Shown in pieces: positions 36,101 to 48,011 of a DNA stretch of 64,000 nucleotides. Every line of letters starts with the position of its first letter. Positions within the stretch are counted from its first letter, which is position 1. Source of the stretch: Symbiodinium natans (Eukaryota > Sar > Dinophyceae > Suessiales > Symbiodiniaceae); contig CAJNDS010000879.1 in the NCBI GenBank assembly GCA_905221605.1, positions 758,501-822,500 of the forward strand, given 5' to 3'. The notes under the pieces were generated by a model that was given only the letters and a program-made list of their open reading frames with translations, ran no database searches and was not told where the DNA came from. A program made the translations under genes and the position numbers.

Positions 36101-37398
36101 GCAATCCAAAGAGGCCATTGGTGAATCTGAAATGGATAGCATTTGATGCCCTCTCCTTGCCCCATGTTATCCGACCATGCGTCGCAACCGGCCACACATT
36201 GTAATTTGTAAGTAGTTGGTAGTCGGGTTGGATAGGAGATCCCAAAAGGTAAAAGTGACAAGAAGAGACCTTGAGCTTTCTTTTGCATGTGCGCCAGCGA
36301 TGGGCAAATCGAGCCGCGCGACAGGGCCGCGTCTCTTGGTCCGAAAGAAGGGGAGGGGGGGGGGGGGGGGGGTAGCCCTCCGCGCTGCTGGTAGGAGCCT
36401 CCAACTTGTACAAATCAAGACCGGGGCACCTAAGCAGAGGTTTGGTAGGGCGTGGAGAAGAAAGGGATGACGCCAGTATAGCCACAGGGAATCGGAAGGA
36501 CGCGAATGAAGCGAGGACGGAGGCCAAACAAGTAGCGTGACATGCTGTCCTGCAGTATCCAGCCATGAGGTATCGCAGCAACAGCTGCATGGGCGAATCT
36601 TGCTGCACAGCCGCTTGGAGCCCACAGCAGTTCTTCTCTCGGTGGTCGCTGTACTTTTGTCATGCATCCGGACCAGCCTTCCTTGTTCAAGTAAACAAGC
36701 CTCCGATTTAGCGAGTGCACTTTAATCCCTTCCCCCGAATACTAAACCCACCCCCCCCTTTCCCCCCTTCCCCCCCCCGCACCCCGCAATTCTAAAAATT
36801 CGCCTCGGCCAGAAACTATTCAAAATCAGGGGAGACTTAAACCCTAAAACCTGGAATCTCCGAAGCCTAAACCGCAAAGCGGAAAGCGAGAGAAATGTAG
36901 TAGTGACTGCGACCTAAGGATTTGGGGCTAAGGGTTCAGTTGGGGTTTAGCCTTAAGCCCTTAACCTTTGAGCCTTGAGCCCTAACCCTGAAAATTCTCT
37001 GAGCCTTAAGCCCTAAACCCTCATTGAAAATCCGAATAGCACAACGCAAGGGTGGAGGCCCTCAACCTCCCCTATTCTCAAACAGGTTTAGAATTCGGCT
37101 AGGCCCCGGGAGGGTCCGGGAAAAACTATTTCAGATTAGGCTGGGGTTTAGTATTAGAGGGAAGGGATTAGTTGGAAGTTCCATAAGAAGTCCGTAGGTC
37201 ACCCCTGACAGGTTTCGGCAAGCGCTGGAGGATGGTGTGTATTCAGTGTATTGCTGCTCTGCCTTGTGAGTCCACACATCACTGGAGTTTTGCGCCAGAT
37301 TGCGCATTCCGCCAGTAAGTGCAGGACCACCTGCGAGAGCAAGACGAACGTTTGCAGGCGTTCTTTGATCAGCTGGAACGTGACGAGGCCAGGGCAAG
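33135..37398 (+). CDS. Coiled-coil (trichohyalin-like) protein in about 18 tiny exons, cluster A
   Basis: Successive short + segments, mostly after an AG acceptor, each encode 10-38 residues of Glu/Arg/Gln/Ala/Leu heptad-like sequence. They lie at about 33135-33213 (EAQLQKEEEEAAKRKTELEA), 33271-33385 (ELDRERLRQEEQANREKVQL), 33463-33534, 33636-33690, 33739-33800, 33888-33948, 34022-34072, 34473-34510, 34570-34640, 34705-34752, 34810-34869, 34938-34975, 35015-35075, 35140-35170, 35283-35355, 35661-35695, 35806-35872 and 37325-37398. Single ELxxxREEL-type units recur between exons, so the gene probably grew by exon duplication. The product should be a long alpha-helical rod. No head domain, start codon or stop was identified, and membership of one gene is inferred from strand, spacing and composition. 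Similar clusters lie at 46.1-47.3 and 51.8-57.5 kb. Confidence 0.6.
36355..36372. repeat. Poly-G tract
   Basis: Eighteen consecutive G, preceded by GGGGA. Confidence 0.9.
36725..37145. repeat. Degenerate telomere-like CCCTAAA words and C runs
   Basis: Scattered AACCCTAAA, AGCCCTAAACCC, GGGGTTTAG and C-run words mix in both orientations across about 400 bases. They look like decayed telomere-type repeat but do not form a regular array. Confidence 0.5.
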
Positions 37399-40378
37399 TC
37401 TCGCCACCTCAGTTGTGTTGAAAGGTTTTCGCAGCTCAGGTTGATCTCAGGTTAGGCAAAAAAAAACACCTGCATGGTAACCTGCGCATACCTGCGCAAT
37501 GTACGGCCAGGACAACTCTCACCTTCCACTGCATGACATTTTGAAGTACCTAGTAAGCGCAGTGAGGTTGCCATGCATGGTGCACGAAGCTCACCGAGAG
37601 AGCTCACCCAACCTCGATCAGGGGCTCCGTCTGGGCTTTGAAAGAGAAGCTCTTGACGATCCGGCCGCTTGATGGCACAAGCTGCGTGTCTCAGCGCAGT
37701 CGCTAGCAAAACTGGCTCAAAATGACGGCCCACAGCCTTATGACAGCCCTGTGGCTGCCACAAGGTCCCCAGCGAGAGTCAACCCCCAGACGAGCAGGGC
37801 TTGAGCAGCCAGCTCAGCAATGTGAGCATCAAATTCCAGGAGCTGACGCAACCGAGCCTTTGATGCAATGGTAAGCAGGCAATGCGTCCTTGTACGTATG
37901 CCTTGAGCATCCTTGAGCAGAGAATCTGTCTGAGCTAGCAGCACTTAGCTGTTTCCTCAAGCGGAAGTAGCCAGCTTGAAGCTTGAGATGTTGCCTCACG
38001 TAGTGGTCGCATCACCTCCGCATAAGCTTGTCCGACATGCACCTGCAACCTCGTGTACGGCTAAGGGTGTTTACAGAGGCGGTGCCTTTGCTGCGACTTT
38101 AAGCATGGTGCATTGGCATGCCTCCACAAAACGGGCGCGCTGGCAAAACACTGTTGCTTGAGGGGGATCCCGAGCTTAATGCCACCGACAAGAGCGAGGC
38201 GAGAGTGACAATCTGTTTTTTTTTTTTTTTTTCCTCTCTCTCTCTCTCGCTCTTTGCTTTGCTGTCTCCGGCGTTCCCAGCACCACGTGGCAGAGTATCC
38301 CTAAAGTGCCAGCTAGGCTAAGGCAGCTTTAGGGCGGGGACGTATGAGGTATACAACTTGAGAGAGAGAGAGGGCCCTGCCGCATGTGCTGCAATTCGGT
38401 TTTTTAGGTCATTTGGCATGGCTTAGTTTGTGCCTGGGCGCAAACAGGGTTCTTAAGGGAGGGCTAGGTACCTAGAAAGCCTCAGGGCAGCTTAGGGAGT
38501 AGTGGGGAGCATTAGGGAACCTTGAGTTACCTACCCCACTTAAACCTGCCTCCCTTAAGACTCATGCACATCCCCAAAGTAAATTTGACCAGCTAGACAG
38601 TTGAGAGAAAGAAGAATCCGGACCCTCTTTTGGCTTTTGCAGTGCTGAAAAACCGGCAAACATGTTCGGGTGAACTTCGTACCCCAGCGCAAGCCTGCTG
38701 TGCACGACGTACCATGATTTATAATTAGTTTTCATAATTGCTGCGTATGTTTTTTGCTCTGTCAAGTTCTGCTTGGCAGGGCCATGTGAACACAGCCCTG
38801 CTAGGGAGTTTTTTGCAGTTTCAGGTCAAGTCGTGTGGGTGGGGGATCAATATTCGGGCAGGAAGCTACTTTGGAGAAGCGCGACGCTCAAAGCAAGGGC
38901 CGCTTTGGCTCCTTCCTTAATCCTTGGATTCTTGGCCTGAGCAGGGCATGTGAGGGCCAGGAGGTTCGGCTACGTTGCTTCCGTTAGAGGGGACTTGATA
39001 GTCACGCGGCTAAACAGGGCTCGCGCCAATCCACGACACCAATTCAAGTCTTACAGGTCTTTGCAACCAAGGACACACCGAAATGCTCGCTTGCGAAAGC
39101 ACAGGCGTTTCCTGCGAGACTTGGGCTGCATGGAACTGATGCAAGTTGGACAAGATCGACGCATTGCAAGGGGCAGCAACAATTAAACAAAGACGGGGAC
39201 TGCAGCGACGACTCCGACTCGTCGGCTGTGTGTTCGGAGCTTTTGCGCGCCCTGCCGGCATTCGCAAGGTGCGGACGAAGACGCCGCAGCTTCGCCCCTG
39301 ATGTCCTCTTGGGTCGCCCGTCGCCTCAGGAGCCTCAGTGGCCGGGTTGTGCAGTCGACGCTTGGGCGAAATCCGAAATCCCACACTTGCCATTATGCTC
39401 CTGTGGATCGCTTCCTGTCAATCTTGCCTCCCAGTGTGATCCAAGTGTGATCCAAGGATGTCGTGGGCATCCAGCTTGGAAGAGCCTGACAGGACTGACA
39501 GGGTTGTTCTCAGCAAATCTTATCATCGTGTTGGCGGGCACAGCTTTACCAGCTCCCACCGGTCACTTGCTGGAAGCTTGGCGCTCAGGACGTCTTGTCT
39601 GGCAGCCTTTGTCCAGGATGAGGTGTTTGTCGCTCGCCGGCACACGCAGATGTCATTGGCAGCGTGCTTTGCAAGCACTCTTGTGGTGACAAGGTGTCCG
39701 CTGTAGTGACCATGATCGTTGCGAACACCGTTTTTACCACCTACGCAGCGCGGGGCCCAGCATTGCGCAGGGCACAGAACCCCGAGATCGCCCACTCGGA
39801 AAGCTGACCTTCAATGTCAGCGCAAAGGAGTTTGCACAGCAAGGCTTTGCAAGGCTTTCAACTGTAAAACATGGATCGAAAAGCATTTTTAAAGCTTCCC
39901 CTGAAAGCCGCCAGTGCCTCCGCGTGCTCATTTCAGCGCTACGCCACCCGCCTCGGCCGGTGTCATTGGCCTCTGCAGCTGCGACCACTTCCAGGAAAGC
40001 TAGCTCTTTGCAGGGCAGCGGGGTGGGGCGGGTGGGGAAGGGTGAGAGCGGGGGGGAGCACTGGTTGGGCAAGATGCATTCAAACGAGATGCGAGCGGGG
40101 CCAGGGAGTCAGGGAGTCGAAGGTGGGCCGGCTGGGGCTGATTCGGATTGGGAGACCGTATGAGTGTCAACTCGGCTCATTCAGCGAGACCTGCGTTTAG
40201 GCACTTTAAGCATCTTTGAGCTGCCAAAGTTGTTTAAAGTCATTTCAAAGGCCAACTACGAGATGGAGACATTGGGCCAGCAGCTTTCGTATCAGCAAGC
40301 CGTGGAGGCAGCCGCTTGCTCAGCTGTAGCAGCTAGAGCGCGATGCTTCGAGAGCCGTCGAGGGTGTCACTGTCGCGT
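37399..40378. other. Unassigned stretch before the channel exons
   Basis: No recognised gene. It may hold the N-terminal exons of the channel, including transmembrane segment S1, which I could not identify. It contains a poly-T/(CT)n run at 38216-38250, an 11-bp inverted repeat at 38452-38559 and short duplications (TGACAGG, about 39487-39501; GTGTGATCCAA, about 39433-39454). Confidence 0.4.
38452..38559. repeat. Small inverted repeat, MITE-like
   Basis: CTTAAGGGAGG (38452-38462) and its exact reverse complement CCTCCCTTAAG (38549-38559) enclose 86 bases of non-coding sequence with AGGTACCT-type words near the ends. No target-site duplication is clear. Confidence 0.45.
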
Positions 40379-43300
40379 CAGCGATGCCAAGGTCTTTCTC
40401 GGCCTCTTTGCCTTAGAGCTGCTTGCCGAACACTGTGTGGGAAAATTGCGATTTTGAAACAGCGGCAGCACACGACAGGAAAATTTAGGGCCTTTGTTTC
40501 CTTCATGTTGGATGTCGGCACACAGGCAAGCATGGCGATTTGAGCGTCTCGTCCTGAAGCTTTCACAGGTTGATATTGAAACTCTCCGTGCATCGTCTCT
40601 ACTTCTTCGTCAATGATGAGCCATGGCATTCTGTTCATCAGCACAAGGAACGTCAGAGTCCAAGTCACACTGGATTATGCAAAAGCATGGGTCTTATGAG
40701 GATTGGAATTGGAACCTCTTTGACTTCGTGATATGTGCGACATCCGCTTGCGATGTATTTGGCCTGGCGTTGCCGGTCGGTGGCGTTTCCTTTGCCAGGC
40801 TGGGGTTGGTAAACTGAATGACTGAGTGTTTTTTAGTCAGGCTCAGATCGCACATGGGTTGTGAGTTCCTGACGAGCACGTCCGCTGCAGATCTTTGCGG
40901 GTGCTGAGAGTCGCCAAGATCTTGCGCCGCATGCTCGGATATATCAGCCTAACAAACAAGCCAGTGAGGTAAACCATTCGGTTCCACATGATTGCCTAAC
41001 GTGGCGGAACTCTTCGCCTGAGACGAAAGAATAAGGTGTGATCCGCATGCTCAGATTTCTGCGCGAGGCAGTTGGGCTGGTGCTTGTTTCGTTTGCTGGC
41101 AAGGTGGACATGCAAGGTGGACATGTAGGTCCAAATGTAGGTGGTACTGTGCTTCAGCCCATGCAGAAACACCGGCAGGTAAGAATTATGCTCGTTTGCA
41201 TGATGGGCTCCATCGTGTGCCTGAGCTGTGATGGATGAAGAGATGTTACATCAAGCCACGGACCAGAACCCTCCTAGGTCCTTGTTCTGGGCCTTCGCAC
41301 CTTGGCGAAGAATGCTTGTGAATCATCCATAAGGGATCCGCATGCTCTGACATAACTTCAGGGCCAGGTTCCAGAATTTGTGCTTCCGGTGTCACTGGTC
41401 GTCACGACATTGGACTAGAGTGACAAGAGGCTGAGGCTTCCACATCTTGGAATAGGTGGCTTTCCAAAGGCTGCATGCCGCACAACCCAGGTGATGCTGA
41501 CGTTCATTATGTTTTTGTTCGCCCTTTTCTTCATGCAGGACAGCTCTTGCATGATGCGCATCACAGAGTCCGCCGATGCACTGTTCTATGAAGACATGCT
41601 AAGACATAGGAACTGTGGGGACTGGAAAGGAGATGGCGCCATACCTTGCTGCCAATGCAACCACCGACACATCCGGCACATGCCCAAATGACCCTGGTGA
41701 TGCTTCCGAGCTGTGGGCATGTCAGCGGATGTACTTCCGAACGATATTCTCCACCATGCATGTGACTTGCCTTGAAAGTCCGCGCACTTCGGTTTTCCCT
41801 CCACTGACGCTGACGGGGCTCCCTACATTCTTGTCAGTTTACGTCGCTTGGGAGTGCTTCGCGCTACGGCACCTGATCCTCGGTCCAAATCCCAGGTTTT
41901 GGGGATGGCTTCCACAGGGGGCAAGGACTGGGAGGAGGCCGCGGAGCGGCAGAAACCCAGAAAACAGTATTGTAGGGTAGTGGAACCGATCCTCAATCCT
42001 TCCATGGGCAGGTATGGAGGCTTATCTATCCAGTCGGCTGGATTTCAGCTGGCGCCTTCCTGTTCTACTTGACTTTCTTCATGCTGCGAGCTTGCAACGA
42101 GACTGTGCCGGAGGGAGGGGAAGACCCCCCCCATTTGGCCCGAAACCTAAGCCCTTAAACGCAACACTCCAAACGTACCATATGTTACCATGCAAAGCGG
42201 ATTGAAAACATGTCTCATGCTACGTTCCAACCCTTTGTCTGCAGTCGCAGCGCATGCATCCTCTAAGGTTATAAGCTTCGGCTGTACAAGGTTTCGTGTG
42301 TGCACTGTTGTTGTGACCCTCTGGGTCGCCGCTCAGTGGGCGCCGGTTGTGTTATTGTAGCACTTCATTCTTAATTTTGGCTATGGTTTGGCTTTTTATG
42401 GCAGCTCTCACCAAAAGCTGCCGCTTTAAATTGAGCTGAAAATCCGGTTTGAGCCGGTCCAAGGCTCCGACGGCACGGAATCTTCTTTCATCTTGCTATG
42501 CATGCACCTGCACAAATGTGACCTTCTTACTGTATTCTTACTGTATAGTGATGGCGCCAGCCGTGCCCTGCCGGCCCTTCCGACCACTGACCTTGCCGTC
42601 CCAGATGTGGAGTTTGAGTGTCGCTACTGTGACGTCTCCACATGCCCGTCCAAGAGCCGCGTGCTAGATGCGCTTGCGGGGACCGAGGACCACTGCCCAG
42701 CGTGTGAGAGGCTTCGAACATTTGACTTAGCAAAGGTGCGACCGCGAGGTGCGAATCCATGGAAAATTGTAAACCAAATGGCGGGGTTTGCGTGGGCAAA
42801 GGCTTTTGGTAGACGGGTTTCGCTTTCAAGGCGTTCCCACCCAGACACCGAAAGTCACGCTCCCGCCACATTTTGGGAAACTGTGCTCCCACACACTGCA
42901 GTGCTGCCCCGCCCAGCCCGGTGTTCATTTCGGCGAAACTCGTCGCTTCGCACATTCACATTCTGATCTTCCATGGCAGGGCACAGAGTCTCGCGTCACA
43001 CTCACAACGAATCAGCAAGCAAGGAAGCCAGACAGACTTTGTACACTATACAGCCGAACAAGTATTGTAGTAGACTTCAGGTACTAGGAATCATAGTAGT
43101 GAACTTATATTTCGTAGTCACGACCGACAAACTCTTTTCGTGCCGAAACAACCCGTAAATTCGTAAACACACACTAAAACTCAGAAAAAGCCAAGCTCTA
43201 CATCGAGCTCCTGTAGAAGCAGCTGCAGCTACTACAGCAGCACAAGGCCTTTGCCTTGTGTCGCAGCATCTACTGCAGTAGCTGCAAGCTTCAGTGGCGC

Positions 43301-44377
43301 GGTGATGTCCACGTTCATTTTGTCTGCAACATCAGCTGATCTTTTAAAGCTTTGTCACTTGTTTTTTTGCGTGCGCGGTATTGTTGATTTGGTGGTAAAA
43401 TGTATTCATTTGTGCTGGCGTGGCCTCTAGTCTTCTTGGTTGGCCAGCGTTTTTGGACAGAGTGTTTCAGGTTCGCTGTCATGAACATCATCACAGGCTG
43501 GCCGCGCGGTGCCAGGGGATCGGCCAAGACCAAGTAAGGACGTCAGATGACGTCAGTAAGGCCAGATGGGGTTCCGGTTCTGTTCCGATCGGGCAGGCGT
43601 GTTTGTCGAGCATGCGTCAATCCTGTCCAAGCCTGATGATGAGGACGCGGGGTTTCACCTGCTGTGAGGGTACAGCATGTCTAGATAAAGCAAAAAAAGA
43701 AACACGGTTTCTCTAAATCTAGCATATTCCCCCGAGATGACATGATGAGAGCTGTGCAGGAAGCCATGGTGGAGCAAATGCGACAGCTGGGCTGCTTGCC
43801 TTGAACACCGCTTAAGTCTGCTGCGTACGGTGCCCTGCCATTTCGGCGTCGCTCAAAAGTAACCCAGTCAAGCCTCGAAGTGGACTGAAAGTGTAAGGAA
43901 GCGACGTCGAACATCTTACCGCATCTCGGACAGCAGCCTTTGCGTTGAAGCTTTCCTCGCATGTATGCATGTGAGTGGACCACACAGGCGATCATGGAGC
44001 TGATTGACAAGGACTGTCGGATAGCACGTGACATGCGCTCTTTCAAGGCAGCTCTTGCCCCGAAGATTGCAGCAGTTGCACCTTGTATAGCAAGGCCCCC
44101 AGAAGAGTCAGAAGCTTTGGGATTGTACCAGGACAAGTCCGGTTTCATTTCCGTGCGAGAATTCCTGACGGCTATGCAGAACGAAAGGACCATTGCACGC
44201 TCCTGCGTTGGACTGAAGTTGCCCTGAGCATCCCTGAGCCACCTGAGACTCTGGAGGATTGAGTATTCCCTTCGTGCTATCGGCACCTTAGCAGAGCATG
44301 AAGAGTGTCTATTTGTCTTGGGTGCATGGGTGCGCTATTATTACAGATCGGGCCAATGGTTCTTCGTCCAAGCCATC

Positions 44378-44411
<34 letters not shown>

Positions 44412-45169
44412 CCCGTTCGGATTCATATTTGACAGCACTGGAGGAGGACTCAGACACTTTTAGTGTGCTGCAGGCTTCATCAGGTTTTTGCGATCGATCG
44501 CCTGAGAACTCGAATCCGTGAAGTGTTGTCCTACCAAGGAGTGGATATGCGCATGCCAGAGAGGCGACCGACCTTTTTTGCGATTGTAGGGCTGCATGCT
44601 CCCTGACGTTATTCCACGTTATTCCTTCAAATGATCGCGACGACAACAACACTGGTCGAGTGAAGAAATGCCTAGCGTTTCTCTGCAGCAGGTATTTCAC
44701 TACACTGGCCTCGCTGAGCCTTTCAGACAGCACTTGCGTTGTTCTGGTATCGGTGTACTCGTCATTGTCGAAACTTGCAAGTCTGAGGTGACAAGAATGA
44801 GATAAGCATCAAGGAGCTCGTGTACAAGATAGTGGACATGAAAGGCCACTTGTTGGTTTGCCACGCTCGTGTTCCCACCAATTTCCAGTTCTGATCTGGG
44901 CCAGCTTAGAGTCAGCCAAGGCTCTGCATCCCGAGCTGATGTGGAGCTTCTCAGTTTGGAAACCAGGATTCTGAAGCGGGAAATGACGACTATGCTCGTA
45001 GGTGGGGTGGCGGCATGCATTGAACACATTGAACACTCAATCAGTCCAGCACGTGCCGCGGAAAGTTCCTGTCCCAAATAGGGCTCCGCCAGTGGCTCAG
45101 CCATTTGACGCAGGCCTCAGAGAGCTTGTCCGACAGATGCAGGACCGGACTGGGATCATGCGTGCATGA
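40379..45169 (+). CDS. Voltage-gated cation channel with C-terminal EF-hands
   Basis: The exons follow the order of a single-domain voltage-gated Na+/Ca2+-type channel. S2 is at about 40379-40454 (KVFLGLFALELLAEH). S3 is at about 40690-40795 (DWNWNLFDFVICATSACDVF). S4 is at 40891-about 40947, with Arg or Lys every third residue (SLRVLRVAKILRRML). A possible S4-S5 part is at about 41054-41100. S5 is at 41491-41538 (VMLTFIMFLFALFFMQ). A pore turret candidate is at about 41656-41757. The pore loop is at about 41893-41950 (GMASTGGKDWEEA). S6 is at 42012-42085 plus 43471-43496 plus 43597 on, together reading TFFMLFAVMNIITGVFVE. An EF-hand loop DKDKSGFISVRE is split between 43988-44011 and 44132 on. 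A second EF-hand half is at about 44795-44855 (NEISIKELVYKIVDMKG). A helix follows at about 44927-45000 (ADVELLSLETRILKREM). The last exon is 45050-45169, stop 45167-45169. Such Ca2+-regulated channels are common in dinoflagellates. S1 was not found. Confidence 0.82.
42602..42746 (+). CDS. Possible extra exon with two CxxC motifs inside a channel intron
   Basis: Between the S6 exon and its continuation, a + frame flanked by a CCCAG acceptor and an AAAG/GT donor reads FECRYC, then TCPSKSRVLDAL, then HCPACERLR. Two CxxC pairs 27 residues apart would suit a zinc ribbon. It cannot be part of the channel mRNA without breaking S6. It could be an exon of an unidentified gene, a relic or a chance frame. 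Confidence 0.25.
44379..44409. repeat. (GA)n microsatellite in a channel intron
   Basis: A GA run of about 15 units between the first and second EF-hand exons. Confidence 0.92.
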
Positions 45170-46145
45170 GCTTGCGGCATTTGCTCCTGTGCCTCGCATG
45201 CCCCTCCTGAAGCGACATGTACTCTGTGTGTGGAGGGTTCATGGATCTTATCTGCTGTCGATCTGCCTAGTGGCCGAGCGCACGAAGCGTTTTCATGATA
45301 GGAGGTATCGCCCTCACGCACGACCTCGCCGACTGCACGGAGGCGGCATTCAATCATGACCACATCGCCAGTGGTATCGCCACTGGCTTCCGAACGCGGA
45401 CTGAGTCTTACACAGAGACATTCGGAGGACTGAGAGGGCCGAATCTAGAGACCCCTCCGGACCCTGCAGCGAACTGCTGCGGAGTCTTGTTCTCCTTGTG
45501 GTGCGCAGACTGGCGGCACAAAGACATGCCGCATGGCTGCTTAAAAGCCTTTGTCTGAATTTCAACGTATGGCCGTGCAAGCCAGATCGGTGAACATGGC
45601 TCGAAACCTTTTGCCCGACTTTAAGTGTAAGTTTTCTTTGGCCTATGCACAGCCAGCTGAGCGGTTTTCTAACGGTGAAATCGCACTTGCAGTTAATGGA
45701 CCTCCTGAGCGGATCTCAGGGCAGCAGACAGCTGGCAAGCCTTGCAGATGATCTGGTAGTCGCGAGAGAACTGCCCCGAGAATCGCTGAGGGTATCGAGA
45801 TGGGCACAATGTGTTCACGAAGTGTTCACAATGTCAGGCAACTTCGGCATGCAGTTGGTGGATACATTGGTGATGGCTCGTAGCCAAAAGCTGGGCTTAG
45901 CGGCCGGGTTTTTGACCATGCTGTTAGAACATTTTGGCAGACTGGAGTCAGACTCATGTATTGCCAAAAGCAGTCTTGTTTCTTGGCAGTTGCCTTGGCT
46001 GCTGGCTATGGCTTGAGTCAATGACTCGAGCATTTTCCGGCTGTGCAAGACAGCATCGACTGAAGAACGCCATGCAACACTTGATTCGCCACCGCTTCAA
46101 ATCCCTTGAGCTCATGAGACACCATTTTAACATGACGTGTGTGCG
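45170..46145. other. Unassigned stretch after the channel stop
   Basis: A + frame at about 45690-45800 (core LASLADDLVVARELPRESLR) is protein-like and may be an exon of the next gene. No family is recognised. Confidence 0.35.
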
Positions 46146-47345
46146 AATGAGGCCTCCCTGGCTGCGGCTACCGAGGAGGCCCGCGTCCGGGCCGCGGAGG
46201 CAGAGGCGTCCAACAGGGATCGGTACTTGGGAGGGGGAGAGGGGGCTGGGGGAGCCACGGTTGTGAATCGTTCTGCAGAGGCAAGTCTCTAGGTTCAGGA
46301 TGTTTCAGGGGTGGAAGGACGTGGTTGGCAGAGGGAGGCGGTTTTTACCTCTCAGACCTTCTGGGATCCTGTTTCAGACTGTCTCACACCTGGCAAAGCG
46401 GTCTCTGCACCAATGGGGGTTTTCTGGGAGGACGATTCGCAGCCCGCCACACTATATGCTAGAGATAACGGATGTGAGAAGTTTGCTTGGCAGCCCTGGC
46501 TGCATTTCGTTAAGTAGGAGGGCTGCGATTTGCGAGCTGGTGCCATCGTCTGTTCAGCGGCAGGCCCAGCGCATAGAGATCCAGCGCCGGAAGGAGGAGC
46601 TCGAGGCCCTGAGTCAGGTCAACTATGGTCAACTGGGTCAACCCTCTCATCTTGATGGTTGACAAAGTGAGAAAGTGCCGGAGAGCTAAAGGAAGTGATT
46701 TTTGGGGACGTTGCTAGGGATGTGCTTTGACAGGGCCTGGAAGCAGCAAGGGATGACGCGGTGGAGCACTTGGTTTTTTCCTTGCTGAGCTTGTGCAGGT
46801 CAAAGCAGGGAAAGCAAGGCATACAAGGTCACGCATTGTGCAGCGCATGCCAGGAGCGCACACATGTGGTAGAGAAGGTGCATTCGGAACCCAATCATTG
46901 GCTGTTTCCTTTCGATCTGCCACCTCCAATTTTTATTTCTCGCTGTTGCTTCGACTTTTCGCGCAATGGCAACAGTTGGATGGGCAAATCTGACAACTGG
47001 GTCTCGCTGACAAATCACATCTGGAAAGCAGCAGTGCAAAGTTTCAGAACACACAAGCCGCAAGCCATAGCCACTGGCAAGAACCAAAGACCACTCCTTG
47101 CTGCCCAAAGGACAAAGCAACACGGAATGAGGGAGAGCCCAGGCACATGTTCAGTACTGCAATCGGACAGAGAGGCCCGACGATCGCAACAGCTTCGGGA
47201 AGAACAGCGCCAGGAGGCTCCTGCAAGCAGCACAAGTTTCTGCCAGATTCAGGGCCACAATTAGACTACTCTTGCATGGCGGTTGCAACATCCACCGGCT
47301 CCAAGACAAGATTCCGGAGGTGGCGCGGGCAGAGGAAGAGCGGCT
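46146..47345 (+). CDS. Coiled-coil exons, cluster B
   Basis: Four segments encode helical, charged sequence of the same style as cluster A: about 46146-46235 (NEASLAAATEEARVRAAEAE), about 46555-46618 (QAQRIEIQRRKEELEALSQ), about 47164-47220 (REARRSQQLREEQRQE) and about 47285-47340 (EVARAEEERLW). They lie just upstream of the SEC14-like exons and could be its N-terminal part or belong to another gene. No start or stop was assigned. Confidence 0.45.
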
Positions 47346-48011
47346 GTGGCCTAAGAGTTGCCTACCGAATTGTCACCATAGAGCATCTTGCGAGACTTCT
47401 GATCGATCGGTCGAGATGACGTTGGTGCCAGTACTATGGCTGTAGCTATGGCGTGCCGTGCTTCACAATGCTTTGCGTGCCTTGTTCAATCGACAGCGTA
47501 GGGTGAAGAAACGACAGTTTCCGACTCTGACCCAAGTTAACGCGAAGGTCTCGCCTTGCCCAAGAGGCAGTTCTGCAAGAGGCAAGGTTCAGTATGTGGA
47601 GGGCACATGTGTTGCTGTGTTGCAGCTATGTCAGGGCTGCAAAATTCACGTCTGACCCTTCAGACCTGTTCAGCTGTTGGCAGCCATTCTGGCTGTGCTT
47701 TATCGTGTTTGCATGGCAATAGCAGACATGATCAGACATGTACATTCACCAGAAACTGCAGATGACCTACGAGAATAAGTAGAGAAGCAGTTTGAAGTAG
47801 TCTCTTCTGTGCTGTGATGGCGGGCCCCGTCGAACAAGAGCCTAGCACAGGTGGACTGGGATTGGGCAGTAACTTTGGAACTGTCGTGCCTACTTATTGT
47901 GCTTTCCAGTTGGGGAAACGTGTGGCACCGTGTGGTCAGGCCAGATTCGATGGGCCGATCCTCGCGTGGCTTCGGGCTTGGAGGATCGGCGGTCCCACAA
48001 CCAAAAAAGTT

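Noticed and set aside
35781-36608. 275-codon frame on the - strand
   Set aside because: It overlaps coiled-coil exons on the + strand and a G-run; its composition looks like a shadow frame.
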